Shown here piece after piece: positions 1 through 14,200 of a stretch of DNA of 64,000 nucleotides; positions within the stretch are counted from its first letter, which is position 1, and the number at the start of each line of letters is the position of its first letter. The stretch comes from Pseudisothecium myosuroides (lineage: Eukaryota > Streptophyta > Bryopsida > Hypnales > Lembophyllaceae): assembly GCA_951799445.1 (NCBI GenBank), contig OX637289.1, forward strand, positions 9,515,321 to 9,579,320, given 5' to 3'. The position numbers and the translations under genes are program-made. The notes under the pieces are model-generated. The model was not told where the DNA came from, ran no database searches, and saw only the letters and a list, made by a program, of their open reading frames with translations.

Positions 1-423
1 TTTGGTGATCTGATTGGGCGCTTGATTTCGATTAAGTTAGAAATCTTGAGTTTCCAGAATTTTTGACGGTAGCTTGTCGTTGATCGATTGAGCTGCGGTT
101 GGGGGAATTTGAGGCTGGAGGAAAATGATATGTTTGCTGACTCCAGTTCTTTTGTTTACTGCTGGGGCTCAGTGTTAATGGCTATTAGAAGGACGACTAT
201 TCGCTGGATTCCTTAACGGTGGTCTCGTAGTTGGCAGGTGGATGTTGCTTCTTTAATTTGAGAGTAACCAGTTTGTTGTATTTCAAGCTCTTCTCTGTGA
301 TGTTTTGCTGGTTTGGACAGAGCGTGGAGCTTCGATCAAGTGGGGCTTGGAAGAGAAGGAATCAAACTAATATTCTCTTCAATGGTTTGAAGACGTGGGA
401 GCTGGAGCGGCATTGACTCCAGT
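1..423 (+). promoter_or_regulatory. Upstream region / possible 5' leader of the TAR-like gene
   Basis: No coding exon is recognised here. If this stretch is transcribed it holds several short upstream reading frames. The ATG at 125 opens 17 codons, the ATG at 130 opens 28 codons ending at 216, and a minimal ATG-GTT-TGA lies at 382-390 in the frame of the main start. The last one also supplies the in-frame stop that makes 424 the first usable ATG of the gene. The transcription start cannot be located from sequence alone. Confidence 0.35.
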
Positions 424-2435
<2,012 letters not shown>

Positions 2436-3728
2436 ATAGTGTTCCATCACTCCTACCACACTTCTGGTCCCATTGCTTTGGTGTTGCATCGGGTGGATTA
2501 CGTACTCTGGTTGGCTTTCCATGCCTCCAGGTCACCTAGGCTTCACATACCGATTGAGATAGATTCATTTTTGGAGGGAACTTGACCTCTCATTAAAGCT
2601 CCAGGCTTGGTTCCCTCAAATCCTGACTCAGGCATACAATGGACTTTTGTGTCCCGCTATGCCCGCTTGAGGATTGTGTGAACCCGCTTTGCCAAGACAA
2701 GAGGGGAGGCACGGAATTAGTTTTTTGTGAGTGAGTTGCTGTGAGCCATCTTGTTGGCCAGGCCTAGTGTGAGCCTCGACCCTCACAAACAGAACCAGTT
2801 CCTGCCGTGGAGGCACGAGAGGCATAATAACCTTTGGATCAAAGCAAGCACCACAAATGTGAATTCTTTCACCCGTCCGTGCCCATGTCTTTTTCATGCC
2901 GGCGTTTTGTCTTCACAGTATTTTCTTTCCTCCTACACCAGCGAAGCCTGTCACTGCAAATGCAGCAGTTCGTGGCACCATTTAACTTAGATGTTACTGC
3001 TGAATTCTCTGGTAAGCACGGACACCATTTGAGATTGGCGGGGGCGGTATGTTATGCTTGGTATGTACCGTACGTTATGCTTTCAATATCTTTCCTTCCG
3101 TCCGCACTCCGCACATGAATTCAACTACCAAACCGAACCTCTGAATGTACAGAATGCGATGCGTTGAGCCTTCGTGGATTGAGTCCATGGGAGAATATTC
3201 ATTTTACGAAGAGGAGCGAGTTTCCAGTGACCCAAATTGAACAGGATCACTACTACTCCAGAAGTTGAGTGCCGCTGCTGTAGCCAGGGCCTTTGTACCT
3301 TCGTAGCAGGGCCGAGGTGTTAATGGGCCTGCGAGTCTGCGACATGAGAGAGTTAGTTATGGCTTCGTTGACACCGCACTGGCGCCATTGATGAGAGGCG
3401 GGAGTGGCCCTCCCCACCCCAGAAAATGATTGTCACTTTATTTGGCCCATACCAAAGTACACTTCTCATGGCGTTTCAATCATGAGCGCATCATGATGAG
3501 GAATTGTGCCCTTCCCCTACGACCTCTATAGGAGTCAGTCAGTCCTCTAGGACCTCTATATTACAGACTACTACAGGGGTCCTCTACAGTAGCCGCCCCC
3601 CGGCTCTCGATGAGAACTTTTGAAAGCTCCCAGTCTGTACCGGTGCATGTCAGCTCTCGCAGTATCACAGCCTCAGCTCTTCCAACTCTTGATGCCGCTT
3701 TCAGTTCCATCGCCGCATCAGCTCAGTG
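2436..3728. other. 3' flank of the TAR-like gene, no further gene seen
   Basis: Moderately GC-rich to about 3.6 kb, so it probably includes the 3' UTR; an ATTAAA at about 2592 could serve polyadenylation. Short open frames here show no recognisable domain. A patch at about 3520-3590 repeats 'cctctata' and 'cctcta' motifs. Nothing else is supported. Confidence 0.3.
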
Positions 3729-4740
3729 AAGGTAGAGAAGCCTATTACCACCCTGATTTGCAATCTGAATATCTTGGGGCCAACTCCAACTCCAAGAGAG
3801 GCACATATTTTTTAGAGGTGTGTACTTGTTTCATGAATCAAACCCAAGTGGAATTATAATTTTTCAATTAAAATTGTAATTCCTATGAGTTTTTGAAATG
3901 GAATGCCTTGAAATTACAAAATTGCTCACAGAGTGGAGTCTTAAACACCATGTTAACAACCCATAACTGCCTTTCCATGTATATATTAGCACTTAGGTAT
4001 CTACTAGTAAAAGACCTACACGTTACCCTTGTTGGTATTAGTTCACTGGTCTTGTCATAGACATAAATGGATTTGGATGAGTTTTCTAGTGGAAATGGAG
4101 TCAATAGTAGGATGGCAAAAATAGACAAATGGCGGAGATGGACTCGTCTACCTTAGTCTCGGTCAAGATTGCCCAAGAAGGCATAACAAGTATTTTGCAA
4201 ATTAAATGGTTAGTATCTTCAGTATCTAAATTCTCTCATTGGAGGCAGTGATTGTCTTTGTGGAGTAGGAGCCAGCTATTTCATCAATACTCAAGTGATA
4301 TAAATTAGTCCAAGGCGATAGCTAAAGTAAGCTAGCCCATTCCTACCACTTGTCTAATTTCGTCATCCTACTTTTGGCCCCAAGTCCATCCAAATACTCA
4401 TCCAAAATCGTTCATTTTTTGACAAAATCACTATATACATGTTAAAGGGTAACATGTCAATCCTTTAATGGTGAACACTTAAGTCCCACTGAACATATGG
4501 GAGAGTAGTTATAGATTGGTTATAGGATGTTCATGACTCCACTTTATGAACAATTTTGTAGTTTCAAGGCAAAACACTTCAAAAATTTATAGAAGTAACA
4601 ATTTTAATTGTAAAATTATAATTCCACTTGGATTTGATTTGTGAAACAAGCACACCCCTTTGAAAAATATGAGCCATTATTGGAATTGACCACAAGGTAG
4701 TCAAATTGCTAATCATGATTGTAATAGGCTTGTCTACCTT
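3729..4740. repeat. 1-kb foldback (long imperfect inverted repeat)
   Basis: The left half (from AAGGTAGAGAAGCCTATTA at about 3729) matches the reverse complement of the right half (ending at about 4740, reading AAGGTAGACAAGCCTATTA on the other strand). Matched blocks run inward almost to the centre at about 4235: CCAAGTGGAATTATAATTTT, GTGGAGTC, GTTACCCTT, GGATTTGGATGAG / GATTTTGGATGAG and GTAGGATG. The arms are therefore about 450-500 bp, diverged by substitutions and small indels, with little spacer. It could be a non-autonomous foldback transposon or an inverted duplication. No open frame explains it. Confidence 0.85.
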
Positions 4741-5432
4741 AGGTCAAATCTAGGTATAAGTTTCTTGAACTTATCTGCCCTAAAACTACAAAAACACATT
4801 CATAAAGTGGAGTTATGAGTTCGTTCAATAACTTTTACAAGAAATTGCAAACTATTAATCCCATTGGTGAAAAAATTCTAGTATACAATCAACCCTTTAT
4901 TTTTTTTCTATATAATCTAATAAAATTAATCAATAATTTTTAGAGTATATTTTTTGATGATCAATTTGACATTAAAACTATTAAAAAAACTTCTAAATTT
5001 TGCAATTATATTTATTAATATGATGTGAAACAAAACTTCATGTATATGATATATTTATTATGTACCTAGTGTACACTATTTCCATGCATTTTCATATAGA
5101 AACAACAAAAGCCATTCTATCTGAGCCAAGGTTTGGGCCTGGTGCCAAAAGCCCATAAGGATAAGTTTGTTAGTGCCCACTTGGACCTTGGCACTGAAGT
5201 TTGAGACTAGCTTGGTGCTTCAAGACCTCGTTTTTCAAAATGATATGACAAAACTATCATGTTGAAGCAAATTGTGATTTTTGCAATTGTTTGTTGTAAA
5301 ATACTGACACATGGAAATATAACTTTGCTACTTTCTTGAATGGGAACTTACTTAGAATTCAAGAATCTAATAATCTAAATAATCTAAATAATATTTTTTC
5401 TAATGCAACGACTGTAGAGCGTAATATGTATA
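4741..5432. other. AT-rich spacer, nothing recognised
   Basis: AT-rich DNA without long open frames, tRNA-like boxes or clear inverted repeats. Confidence 0.3.
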
Positions 5433-5681
5433 CCTTAAATGAGGTTGTTAGTTTTGTTTTGTTTGTTATGGTGAGATCTTTTTGATCATGTGTCCCCTGG
5501 TCATGTTCTTGGTACCATCAAAAAACTCTTTGTAATGAAGGATGCACGGACTTTGTTTCGTGGCATTTTAACTCATGGCAAAAAAGATATCGAATTTCAA
5601 AGTTTTCAAGATGTAAAAAATTAGAAAATTACTTTTGTTTTTATTTCATTATATTGTAGCAAAGGCATAGGGCACACTAGT
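5433..5681 (-). repeat. Inverted fourth copy of the ACTAGTGTGCCCTG repeat
   Basis: Reversed, this block begins ACTAGTGTGCCCTATGCC, passes through 'aaaactttgaaattc', 'acgaaacaaag', 'ggtaccaagaacatgacca' and 'agatctcaccataacaaac', and ends near 'ttaaggtata'. The same order is found in the three direct units at 6531-7410, so it is an inverted copy of that family about 0.85 kb away. Confidence 0.75.
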
Positions 5682-6530
5682 TAGGGTGAATTGTGATTGA
5701 CCCTAAGTTTTTTGCCATTTTCTTGGCTTTTCCAAATATTACGCGTGCAAGAAAAAACTAAGGTGGATACACCCAAAATTGCACCTTACCTAAAACCATC
5801 ATCATACATCTCCGTACCTATGAGGAAGAAACAATTTTAGAACCTGTACCAAAAAGTACCAAAAAACTTTGACCCTTTGTAACATTTGCATACGGTATCC
5901 AAATGTCGCATTCTTTGGTGCGTTGAAACCTCCTTTCACTTACCACAAAGACAATATGAAAATTTGACCCGTCTGATAATGGTAATTAGGCGCAGTAGCC
6001 AAATTAAAGTGGCGGTTTTGCAGGTATCCACCTGAGTTTACTTACTGTATGATGTGCTGCAGACTCCCAGGCGGGCCTCCGATTCTGAAATTGCAGCATC
6101 ATTCTTCGGTTGATGCTTCCGTTCCGCCTGTAAGTTAGTGAGCTCTCCGATCCGCGCTCACTCCCTCTGCTCTGTCTGAGTGTCTGTCTCTCTGCCTGCT
6201 CCAATATTGGGAGGGAGAAAAGATTTCAGATCCTCCATCTCTAATGCGAAAGTGATCTGGATTGATTTCAGGTGATACACATTGAGTTCAGCCCTAGATC
6301 CTCCCAGTACTCCACACCAAGCCCAAATCCATGCAAGGACATGGGGTGTGGGAGCAGATTTGGTTGGTGCGAAAGTCATCTGGGGCCTTAACTTAACTGC
6401 TGGCCTGGAGCGGCTTCAAGGCTCAAGCATGTGAAGAAAGACAGGCGAACGAACGAAAGCGGCAGGCAGCAGCAGCCATCTTTGGATTCTTCACCAAAGA
6501 CGGGCCGGGGGCTTACCAGCATCATAAAAA

Positions 6531-7410
6531 ACTAGTATGCCCTGTGCTGTTGCCAGAGTATATAGAAATAATAAAATATAAAACTAAATGTAATTTTCTA
6601 ATTTTTTGAATCTTAAAAACTTTGAAATTCAATATTTTTTTGGCGTGAGTTGGAATGTCATGAAACAAAGCTCCTACACCACTCCTTGCAAAGAGTATTC
6701 TAAAGGTACCAAGAACACAACCAGGAGACACACGGTTCCGGTGATCTCACTACAACAAACAAACAAACTCACTAACTAACTAATTAAAGCTATACACTAG
6801 TGTGCCCTGCGCCGTTGCTACAACCAAAACAAAAGTAAAAGTAAATTTTTCTACTTTTTCCATTAAAAAATAACTCAAAAATTCATAATTTCCCCACCAT
6901 AGGTCTAAACACCATGAAACAAAGCCTATGCACCCCTCCTCGCCGAGGGCTTTCCAACGGTACTAAGCATGTGACCAAGGGACACACAATCTGAGAGATC
7001 TCAATGTAATAAAACAAACAAAACAAAATAGCCAAACTTAAGGTATGGATAAGACTAGTGTGCCATGTGTTGTTGCCACAATCAAAATAAAACTAAAAGT
7101 AATTTTTAGTTTTTAATTCATAAAAACTTTGAAATTTAATATCTTTTTTTCTATGAGTCGGGAGGCCACAAAAGAAAGCCCATAGACCCCTCCTTGTTGA
7201 GGGCTTTCTTTTTTTTTTGAAAAGAAGGTGACCATTGCAATCAAAAACACAAAAAAAAGTACATTAATCCGGCTCACGAGGCCGGTTCAACCTGGGAGGA
7301 GGGTGTTGAGGGCTTTCTAACAGTACTAAGAATGCAACTAGGGGATGCACAATCTAGGAGATCTCATCATAACAAACAAAACAAACGATACAATCAACCT
7401 AACTTAAGAT
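6531..7410 (+). repeat. Three degenerate tandem copies of a ~260-bp repeat
   Basis: Units start at ACTAGTATGCCCTG (6531), ACTAGTGTGCCCTG (6795) and ACTAGTGTGCCATG (7053). Each shares 'gttgc', an A-rich stretch, 'catgaaacaaagc', 'cacccctcctcg'-like, 'ggtac(c/t)aag', 'aggagacacac'-like and an 'aacaaacaaac' tract. The third unit is longer because of a ~110-bp insertion (see 7209-7303). Unit lengths without the insert are about 250-264 bp. The family is not identified. Confidence 0.8.
7209..7303 (-). mobile_element. Retroposed insert (SINE-like fragment) with 14-bp target duplication
   Basis: The 14-bp direct repeat TGTTGAGGGCTTTC occurs at 7195-7208 and 7304-7317, exactly bracketing a 95-bp insert in the third tandem repeat unit. 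The insert begins with a T10 run (7209-7218), i.e. a poly(A) tail when read on the minus strand. It contains AGGTTGAACCGG, which loosely resembles a Pol III B box. Long target duplication plus poly(A) is the signature of LINE-mediated retroposition. A 5'-truncated SINE or another small RNA retrocopy both fit. Confidence 0.7.
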
Positions 7411-8648
7411 ATGAATATTTGGATTATTTAAATGACGACAATATTATAGTTTCTGGCCAATTATAACAAATCTTTCAATAGATATTTTGCTAGCAACCAC
7501 ATTTTCTCATTCATTTTTCTGTAGGCTTGTAGATAGATCCAAAAAATTGTCAAAAATTGTCAGTACAAAACCAAAAAAGAAGGTTGGGCTTAAAAAAAAA
7601 GGTATGAAGAAAGGCGTACCGTGGAACAAGGCCAAATTCAACCAAAAAAAATTGATTTGTAGAAGAAGAATGATTTTCATTGATAACATTTATTGCTGGA
7701 TTTTTTAATGATGTGCATATAAAGATAATATGGAAAATTATAAAAATTATATGGAAAATTATAAAAGTTTAGATGGTTCAATTTTGTTTATTTTACACCA
7801 TTGTATTTGATGATGTGTAATACTCAAAAAAGTGTTTTTTGATTCATTTTTTAAAATTCATAAAGAAAACATTAGTTCTAGATTTAATCCAACTTTTTGA
7901 TTTGAAAATAATGGATTCTTTGTTCTATTATAAATCTTATTTTTGAAAATATCATTTTGTATTTAAAGAAAAGAAGATCATGCAAAATTGGGATGTTTTC
8001 AAATTAAGCGAACTCTAAAAATGCAGTTACAAATTGATAATTTTACAATTTTGATACTTTGATATTTTGTTATGAATCATGAGCTTTATGAAATGCTCAC
8101 TCTTTTTGGATTTTATATTTATGTGTTAATTTCTATTTGTACCCAAAATTTGGTCATTTTAAAAATTAGAAAACCTACCAATTGGAGCCTTTTTATGGCT
8201 TGTCTCACTTACTAAGATGTATAAATAAAATAAGAATCTATACTTAATCATAATTTTGTGCTAAAAATTCATTTATATGTACTTAAAGGAAAATAAAACC
8301 ATTTTTTCAACTCAAAATTTTAAATTTTAGTTTAGTTTTTTTTTAACATAATTAAAATGTGAAAAATTCCAAACATTATTTTTAAGCTTTGCATCTATAT
8401 TTAGATTTTTCATCCAATTGGATTCAAAAAACAATCTAATAATCTAAAGGCTATATGTAGAAAATTTCATTCTTTATACATTTTTTTACTTATTGATGAT
8501 TTAATTCACATTCAACTTCTAGCTGAAAGTTATTTTGAATGGTTTAGAAAGAGGGGTTTTGTCCCTAAATCTTTTCAATGCAATTTTTATTTAGATTTAA
8601 AAAAAATATAGCTTAATTATGCGCATGTAAAGTTTCTATTAGTGTATA

Positions 8649-8679
<31 letters not shown>

Positions 8680-9434
8680 GTTTTTAAATTCATAAGAATT
8701 CATTACAAATGTTCCAATCTATCATATAAGTAATAATTTTTATGTGCATGATGTACACTAAAAATGCAATCCTAGTACCAAAGTCCTTCTTCTATATTTT
8801 GCAATTCATACCTCCTTATTCTTGACTTGAATTTTAGCCATTATAATTAACTTTTTGATATTGACAACAACTAATGAAAATATACTTATTTAGTTAACTT
8901 TAGTTTTTATAACAATTTTAGAATTTTAGAAATTTCCAAATTTGAACATCATACTCCAATTTGAATTTTAGGCTTACAACTATGATTTTCTCATTTTCTA
9001 ATTATAGATTACCATAGAAATTTGGTTTACTTCATTATATTCTACAATATAATATACATCCATACTAAAAACATTGGATTTTTTAATGCCTAGTTTTGTA
9101 TTTCATATGAATTTTTTCATTCTTTCTTAAAAAATTCTTGTTAATTTCAAATCTTTCTAATAAATTATGAAATTTTAAAGACTCGTAGAAGACAAGTAAT
9201 TTAATTTAAAAATATAATAAACAAAAAATCATCCTAATGTAGTTGCAGAATGCATTATATAGATTGCATGTTTGTTTTTTAAAGTTTGATGACATAGTTA
9301 TAGGCTCCCCCTACTAGTGGTTGACTTTTAAAAAGCGCCAAGGACAAAAAGTGTTTCTTGGATGGTCAAACAATCATTTTTTATATTGAAGAACGGATTA
9401 TTTTCATCCAAGTTTTTGTGTGCAACTTTATTAA
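7411..9434. other. AT-rich gene desert
   Basis: Very AT-rich sequence with poly(A)/poly(T) runs; apparent short open frames (e.g. 7487-7708) are low-complexity Lys/Phe-rich translations without domains. It contains an AT dinucleotide tract at 8645-8680. No supported gene. Confidence 0.4.
8645..8680. repeat. (TA)n microsatellite
   Basis: About 36 bp of alternating TA interrupted by one 'ca' step. Confidence 0.95.
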
Positions 9435-10370
9435 CCCCTAAAGGCCCAAGGTCTTTTTTCTGCCAAAAAACACTGAAAACTGCCATTTCTATAGCAAAAA
9501 GTTAAAAAAAATTAAAATTGTTTTTTTTTTCACATCTAACCATAGGATCTTACACCTAATTGGTATGAGAATGTGTGGAAAAAATTTCAGAATTTTTGAC
9601 CGCACAGATTGCAAGATATCTGCGTTTAAAGTAGAAAAAATAAGTTTTTCAGCACATTGCGGGACCAGATTTTTTGTCTTTAAACATTTTTAACTTAAAA
9701 TTTTTGCACTACAACGTTTTGAGCTTTAAATCTTTATAGTGGAGAATTGAGTTGAGAGTCTAGGAAAAAAAAAGAAACTCAAAAAAACTTAATTTTCATC
9801 CTTAAAAAAATTGTTAAGTAGAAGTAGGTATGAGATAGAAGGAAAATCTAAAATATTAATATCTCTTAGATGGAATTAAAATGCACTAATCCCAATGGTG
9901 AGATTGTTCTAGCAAGTAAACTAAACCATGCCAAAAAAAAAAATTTGAAAAATTTGAAAAATTGCATTCAGAAATGAGTCCTACAAGTTATTTTTTTCAA
10001 GAAGATGCTCAAACTGCCCGAAAAACAAGAATGTCCATAACTTTTTCATAACATATCCAAATGAAATGAATCAAAGCTTTCTAGATAGGCAAAAATATAA
10101 TCTATCAGAAAAAAAATATTAAAAAAAAAAATTCAAATTTTTGTCCATTTTTTTTCTGCTGCCCGAGCTGCCCGCCGTCCCCTGTTTTGAGCTTATTTGG
10201 TCATAACTTTTTTTCCCGGGCACCGATTGTGAAAAAAATTATATTCCCACAAAGCTTATCAGTTTTTCTATCTCCAAAAAAAATTTCAAAAAATCAGAAC
10301 ACAATTTCAGCCCGTAGGTACCTGCCCGAAAACGCATTTGTCCCCCGAACGGACAACGGGCTTTTAGGGG
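9435..10370 (+). mobile_element. TTAA-flanked non-autonomous DNA transposon, 936 bp
   Basis: Begins CCCCTAAAGGCCC after TTAA (9431-9434) and ends GGGCTTTTAGGGG before TTAA (10371-10374). The outer flanks share nothing beyond TTAA, so TTAA is the target duplication. The interior has no coding capacity but shows family landmarks: CTGCCAAAAAACACTGAAAA near the left end, ACCGCACAGATTGCAAGATA in the middle, and GCCCGAGCTGCCCG and GGCACCGATTGTGAAAAAAA towards the right end. A near-identical copy lies at 50704-51638. TTAA flanks plus CCC-initial termini recall piggyBac, but no transposase is present to prove it. Confidence 0.85.
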
Positions 10371-10603
10371 TTAATGCTATATCTATATCATTTAGTAATA
10401 CTCAACTCATATTATTATTTTTTTGATTTTATAGGGGCTAGTTTATCAAAATAATGAAATACCTATACAATGCATAACTAAACTTTTATTATCTGTTTTT
10501 TTCCTTAAAACTTGATTTTGATACTCAAACTGATTTCTTTTGATTTTGAGCAAAACATATAGAATGAAGCCTATGAAGTCTAGTTTTACTTTGCTTGAAA
10601 ATT

Positions 10604-11263
10604 GGGTCGTTGCAAGAAACACTTGTCATTTTCTTTGGTACCCCCGGCCTTAAATACACAATTTTTTGCTCATAACTTTTGTGTTGTATGTCCATTTTCT
10701 ATAAAATTTGAAATAAAGATACACGTGGTAGTTGTAGACATTGAGTAATTTTTTTTTTTAATCATTTTTTATAATTAATTTATTATTTTAAACTGACCCA
10801 ATTAGATGTTTGAGCTACAAAGACTTCTACTAGAGTTACAAAAGTCTACAAAGAGATTGTTTAAAAATAATAAATTATCCACCTTCTACATGTGCTCAAA
10901 GTGCACTAACTTTGTGCACATGCAAAGAACACAATTTTTTTCCCCAAAGATGCAAATGGTTGAAAACACTGGAGTATCTTTAAGTTAGGAAAAAAAATTT
11001 AGTTCATTTTTTTGAATTTTTTTATTATTTCTAAAAATCAAATTCCAAAGTATCTATTTTTTGGTGTTTTTCATTGCTCTTTTTTGTACATAACTTTTAG
11101 AGATAAATTTTCTAGGTCTAAATTTTCACAAACATACTATTTTGAATGCTTTACAAATTATTCATATTGTATTTTATTTTTAAAATTTTATTTCCAAATT
11201 CACAATACTTGTTGAAATAGTCTGTTTTAAGATAAAAATGACAACTGTTTCTTGCAACAACCC
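10604..11263 (+). mobile_element. TTGCAAGAAAC-ended inverted-repeat element, 660 bp
   Basis: The left end GGGTCGTTGCAAGAAACA(C)TTGTCATTTT is repeated in reverse complement at the right end (AAAATGACAACTGTTTCTTGCAACAACCC), giving terminal inverted repeats of about 29-34 bp. The inversion extends outward by AAATT. The interior is AT-rich and non-coding. Related ends define further elements at 21058-22259, 22359-23502, 23549-23765 and 24831-25560. Confidence 0.8.
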
Positions 11264-14200
11264 AATTTAGAAAATTTTGAAGAGAAATTGAGCATTTCAC
11301 TGAAGTTTGAAGTTGAGAATCTATATCCACTTTTCTAAATACAAAGAGGCAAGGAATTTTTTCCTTACAATATAATAGCCTATGCTATAATGTACTTCTA
11401 TTCTGAAAGTTTCAAATATTACGGTAATTCAACCATGTTTTGCATTGATACAAATTTTCTTCATTTTCTCTTCAATAAGTTATGGTAATTTGAATTTTTT
11501 ACTAAAAATCTGAAAATGTATGATAGACTAGACATGATATTTTTTGAAAAATAAACCAAAAAAATTTCACTCAAAAATAGTGACAAAATAGAGGATACAT
11601 AGCATAGAGTTTAAGGTTTGACTACATGGTTATAACCTTTGTCCTTCATGGGTTAATAAGGTAGACGTATCTAAAAGTAGTAGGAGTTGTTTACTGACAT
11701 CTAATAAACAACCTAAATCTAAGTGGAGCTGGATCCAAAGCAGACAGGTGGGATTAGAAGAGTTGTCATGGTCATGAGGGTGGGTTTTGCATTGGCCAAT
11801 CTCTTTGTGTGTGATTCAAGCTTATAGACTGTTACTTTTGGGTGTTTCCATGACCACTTGTGTGTGAGTCTATTGTTCATAGTAGATGCATCTACGTAGT
11901 TGTTTCCACAAATTCGTACTATATTCATACAAGCTTGGAAAAATAAGGAACCAATTTTGTTGGTTTCTTAAACCATTCCCTAACAAGCGCATATCATTTT
12001 ACTATGTAGCTGCCCCCAAGATCTGCAGATCTTAATAAGTGTCACATTTACGTGCTTCCACCTTTTGGAGGTCGTGGAACTTGCAAGCCTGTGCAACAAT
12101 CTGGATCCCTGGAATGTCGAAGCCCAGCTGTGGAGGCGAAGTGGCCTTTTCCTTGTCCAGCTGAGCCAAGGGTGTGCACGCTGTCGTGAGTGGGCAATCC
12201 GCTAAATCCCTTGCTACAGTTACTGTAGCGCTTAGCAAGATGTTCTGTTTACTTGACTTTGTGGTCCTTAAGTTGCTATTAGTGGAACAGAGCACGTTGC
12301 GTTCTACAAAGCAAACGCGTGGTTTTAAAGAGGCCATGGCTATAAATTTACTAATGAGAGAATGACTCTCAGCTTGGAATCCTTGGATCAGTTGGATGAT
12401 CCCTTGCTGTTGCTTTGGTCGTTGCAACTTATCTGATTTACGAATATTCTTTTGTGCAATGCAACTGCAAATGCGAGGATTTTTCACATGTGTTTTGGTC
12501 AACTCATAGGGGTTATCAAAACAAAACATATAGCTTCTCATTGTTGTCAATAGGAGACATTGTTATGGATCCATTAGGCTCGGTTCAGACTAGGAAGTGG
12601 ACGAGATAACAAACATTTTCATTGGCCAAGGATTGGGTTTCTTCCAATAGAGCATTCACACCAGAGGGATGGCCACCCATTAGAGAAACTTTGGGCTCTC
12701 CAGAGGGCTGCTAAGGAGGGCCGAATGGGACCCGGGATTACATTAATTTTGGTTCTGTGGTCACTTTTTCCCCTATTCCTACTCGTTGTTCGCACAGCCA
12801 ATTCTGACAGCACTGATTCACAAGTACGAGTAGTTTAATGGAAGACGCGTGTGACACGGTTAAATTAGGCATTGCAAGCATTTTCTCTGACAACTCCGGA
12901 ATTAGATATGAAGATATACTACTTGGCATCAAGATATTCACACAAGGTGAATATCGTATCTGACAGAGATTCCCGTCCTTTTCATAGCTGCCTAGGGCTC
13001 CAGAATTAGACTGTGTTGTCGAAGTCTGGCAGCCTTATGGAGAGTCCAAAAATTCTCTAATGCTGGAGTTAATGCCATGTCATTACCTACTCTTGCCCAA
13101 ACTCAAAATGAAGGCAAACTTGTAGTGGGCAACTACGAACTCAAGGAGCTTTCGAAAGTATAATTTCATTAGATGTCCAATTCCTAGTGTGAAACTACTC
13201 ATTAGACAGACAAAATCAATGATAACATTGCAATTTCCCTCCAGACCAAGGAGGACAATCCAATGGACAAAGGGTATTGCACACTACAATTGAATTGGCC
13301 TTAAGATGTAAATGTGGCTCTCTGAATTCCCTATGCGGTTACAATGAGAATCCAAAAGCGTCCCTCAAGATTGTGGAATGATGAAAGAACATTTTCTAAT
13401 GGGTAGAAATTGTGTAATTGTGTTCATTGAATTCATTAAATGTAACTTTTTAGCTTAGATCCATCCCTTTCAACTCCAATACTACATCGAATATCATAAT
13501 GCAAATAGTTGTATAATTTTCACTACATTATGATGTATGTTATGGAGTCACAATGGCAGATCCTAAATTAGGCAAAGATCCCCATCTATGCACCCTAGCT
13601 GTAGTTAGCATGGACATCTTCACATAGCAACTTGAAGGTGCATGTGACTCCCCTATCACTGTGTGAATAATGAGAATGGACAAGGCTTGTTAATCTTTAT
13701 CTCCATGGTTTCTCAATCTTCACGTCCATTCATCTCTAAAGAAGAAGAAAAAAACTTCTCAATCTTCAGAGACTAGGCCCTCTATAATTCAAGGAGAGAG
13801 TGCCACACCTTCATTTTCTAAAGATTGAGAATTGGGAGAAGAAGGTGCAACGACCCCTAGTAGTTGATTGTGTAATCACAATACGAGACTTCACAATTTT
13901 TATAGACGGAATTGCACAAAATTGGCACATGTAGTGAAGGTTTACAACCACCACCCCTACTTCAGAGAGCCAAAGTTGTGACATTGAATTGCATAAATAA
14001 TTTTGTGAAGACTTGTGTAGATTTTATATTTGAGGATGTTCACCCACTATGGTGAATCCCGTTGTTTTTCAATCTAGAAATCCAAATTTGAATCGCTTCT
14101 CACTCATAGGAGGCCAAAAAAATCAAATCGATCCCATGTTTTGTCATTTGTGACTTTTTTCACTCATCCCATGATTTGTTGCTATTTCAGGGATTGAAAA

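Noticed and set aside
7487..7708. Lys-rich 73-codon frame
   Set aside because: Product of A-rich repeats; no conserved motif and no neighbouring exons.
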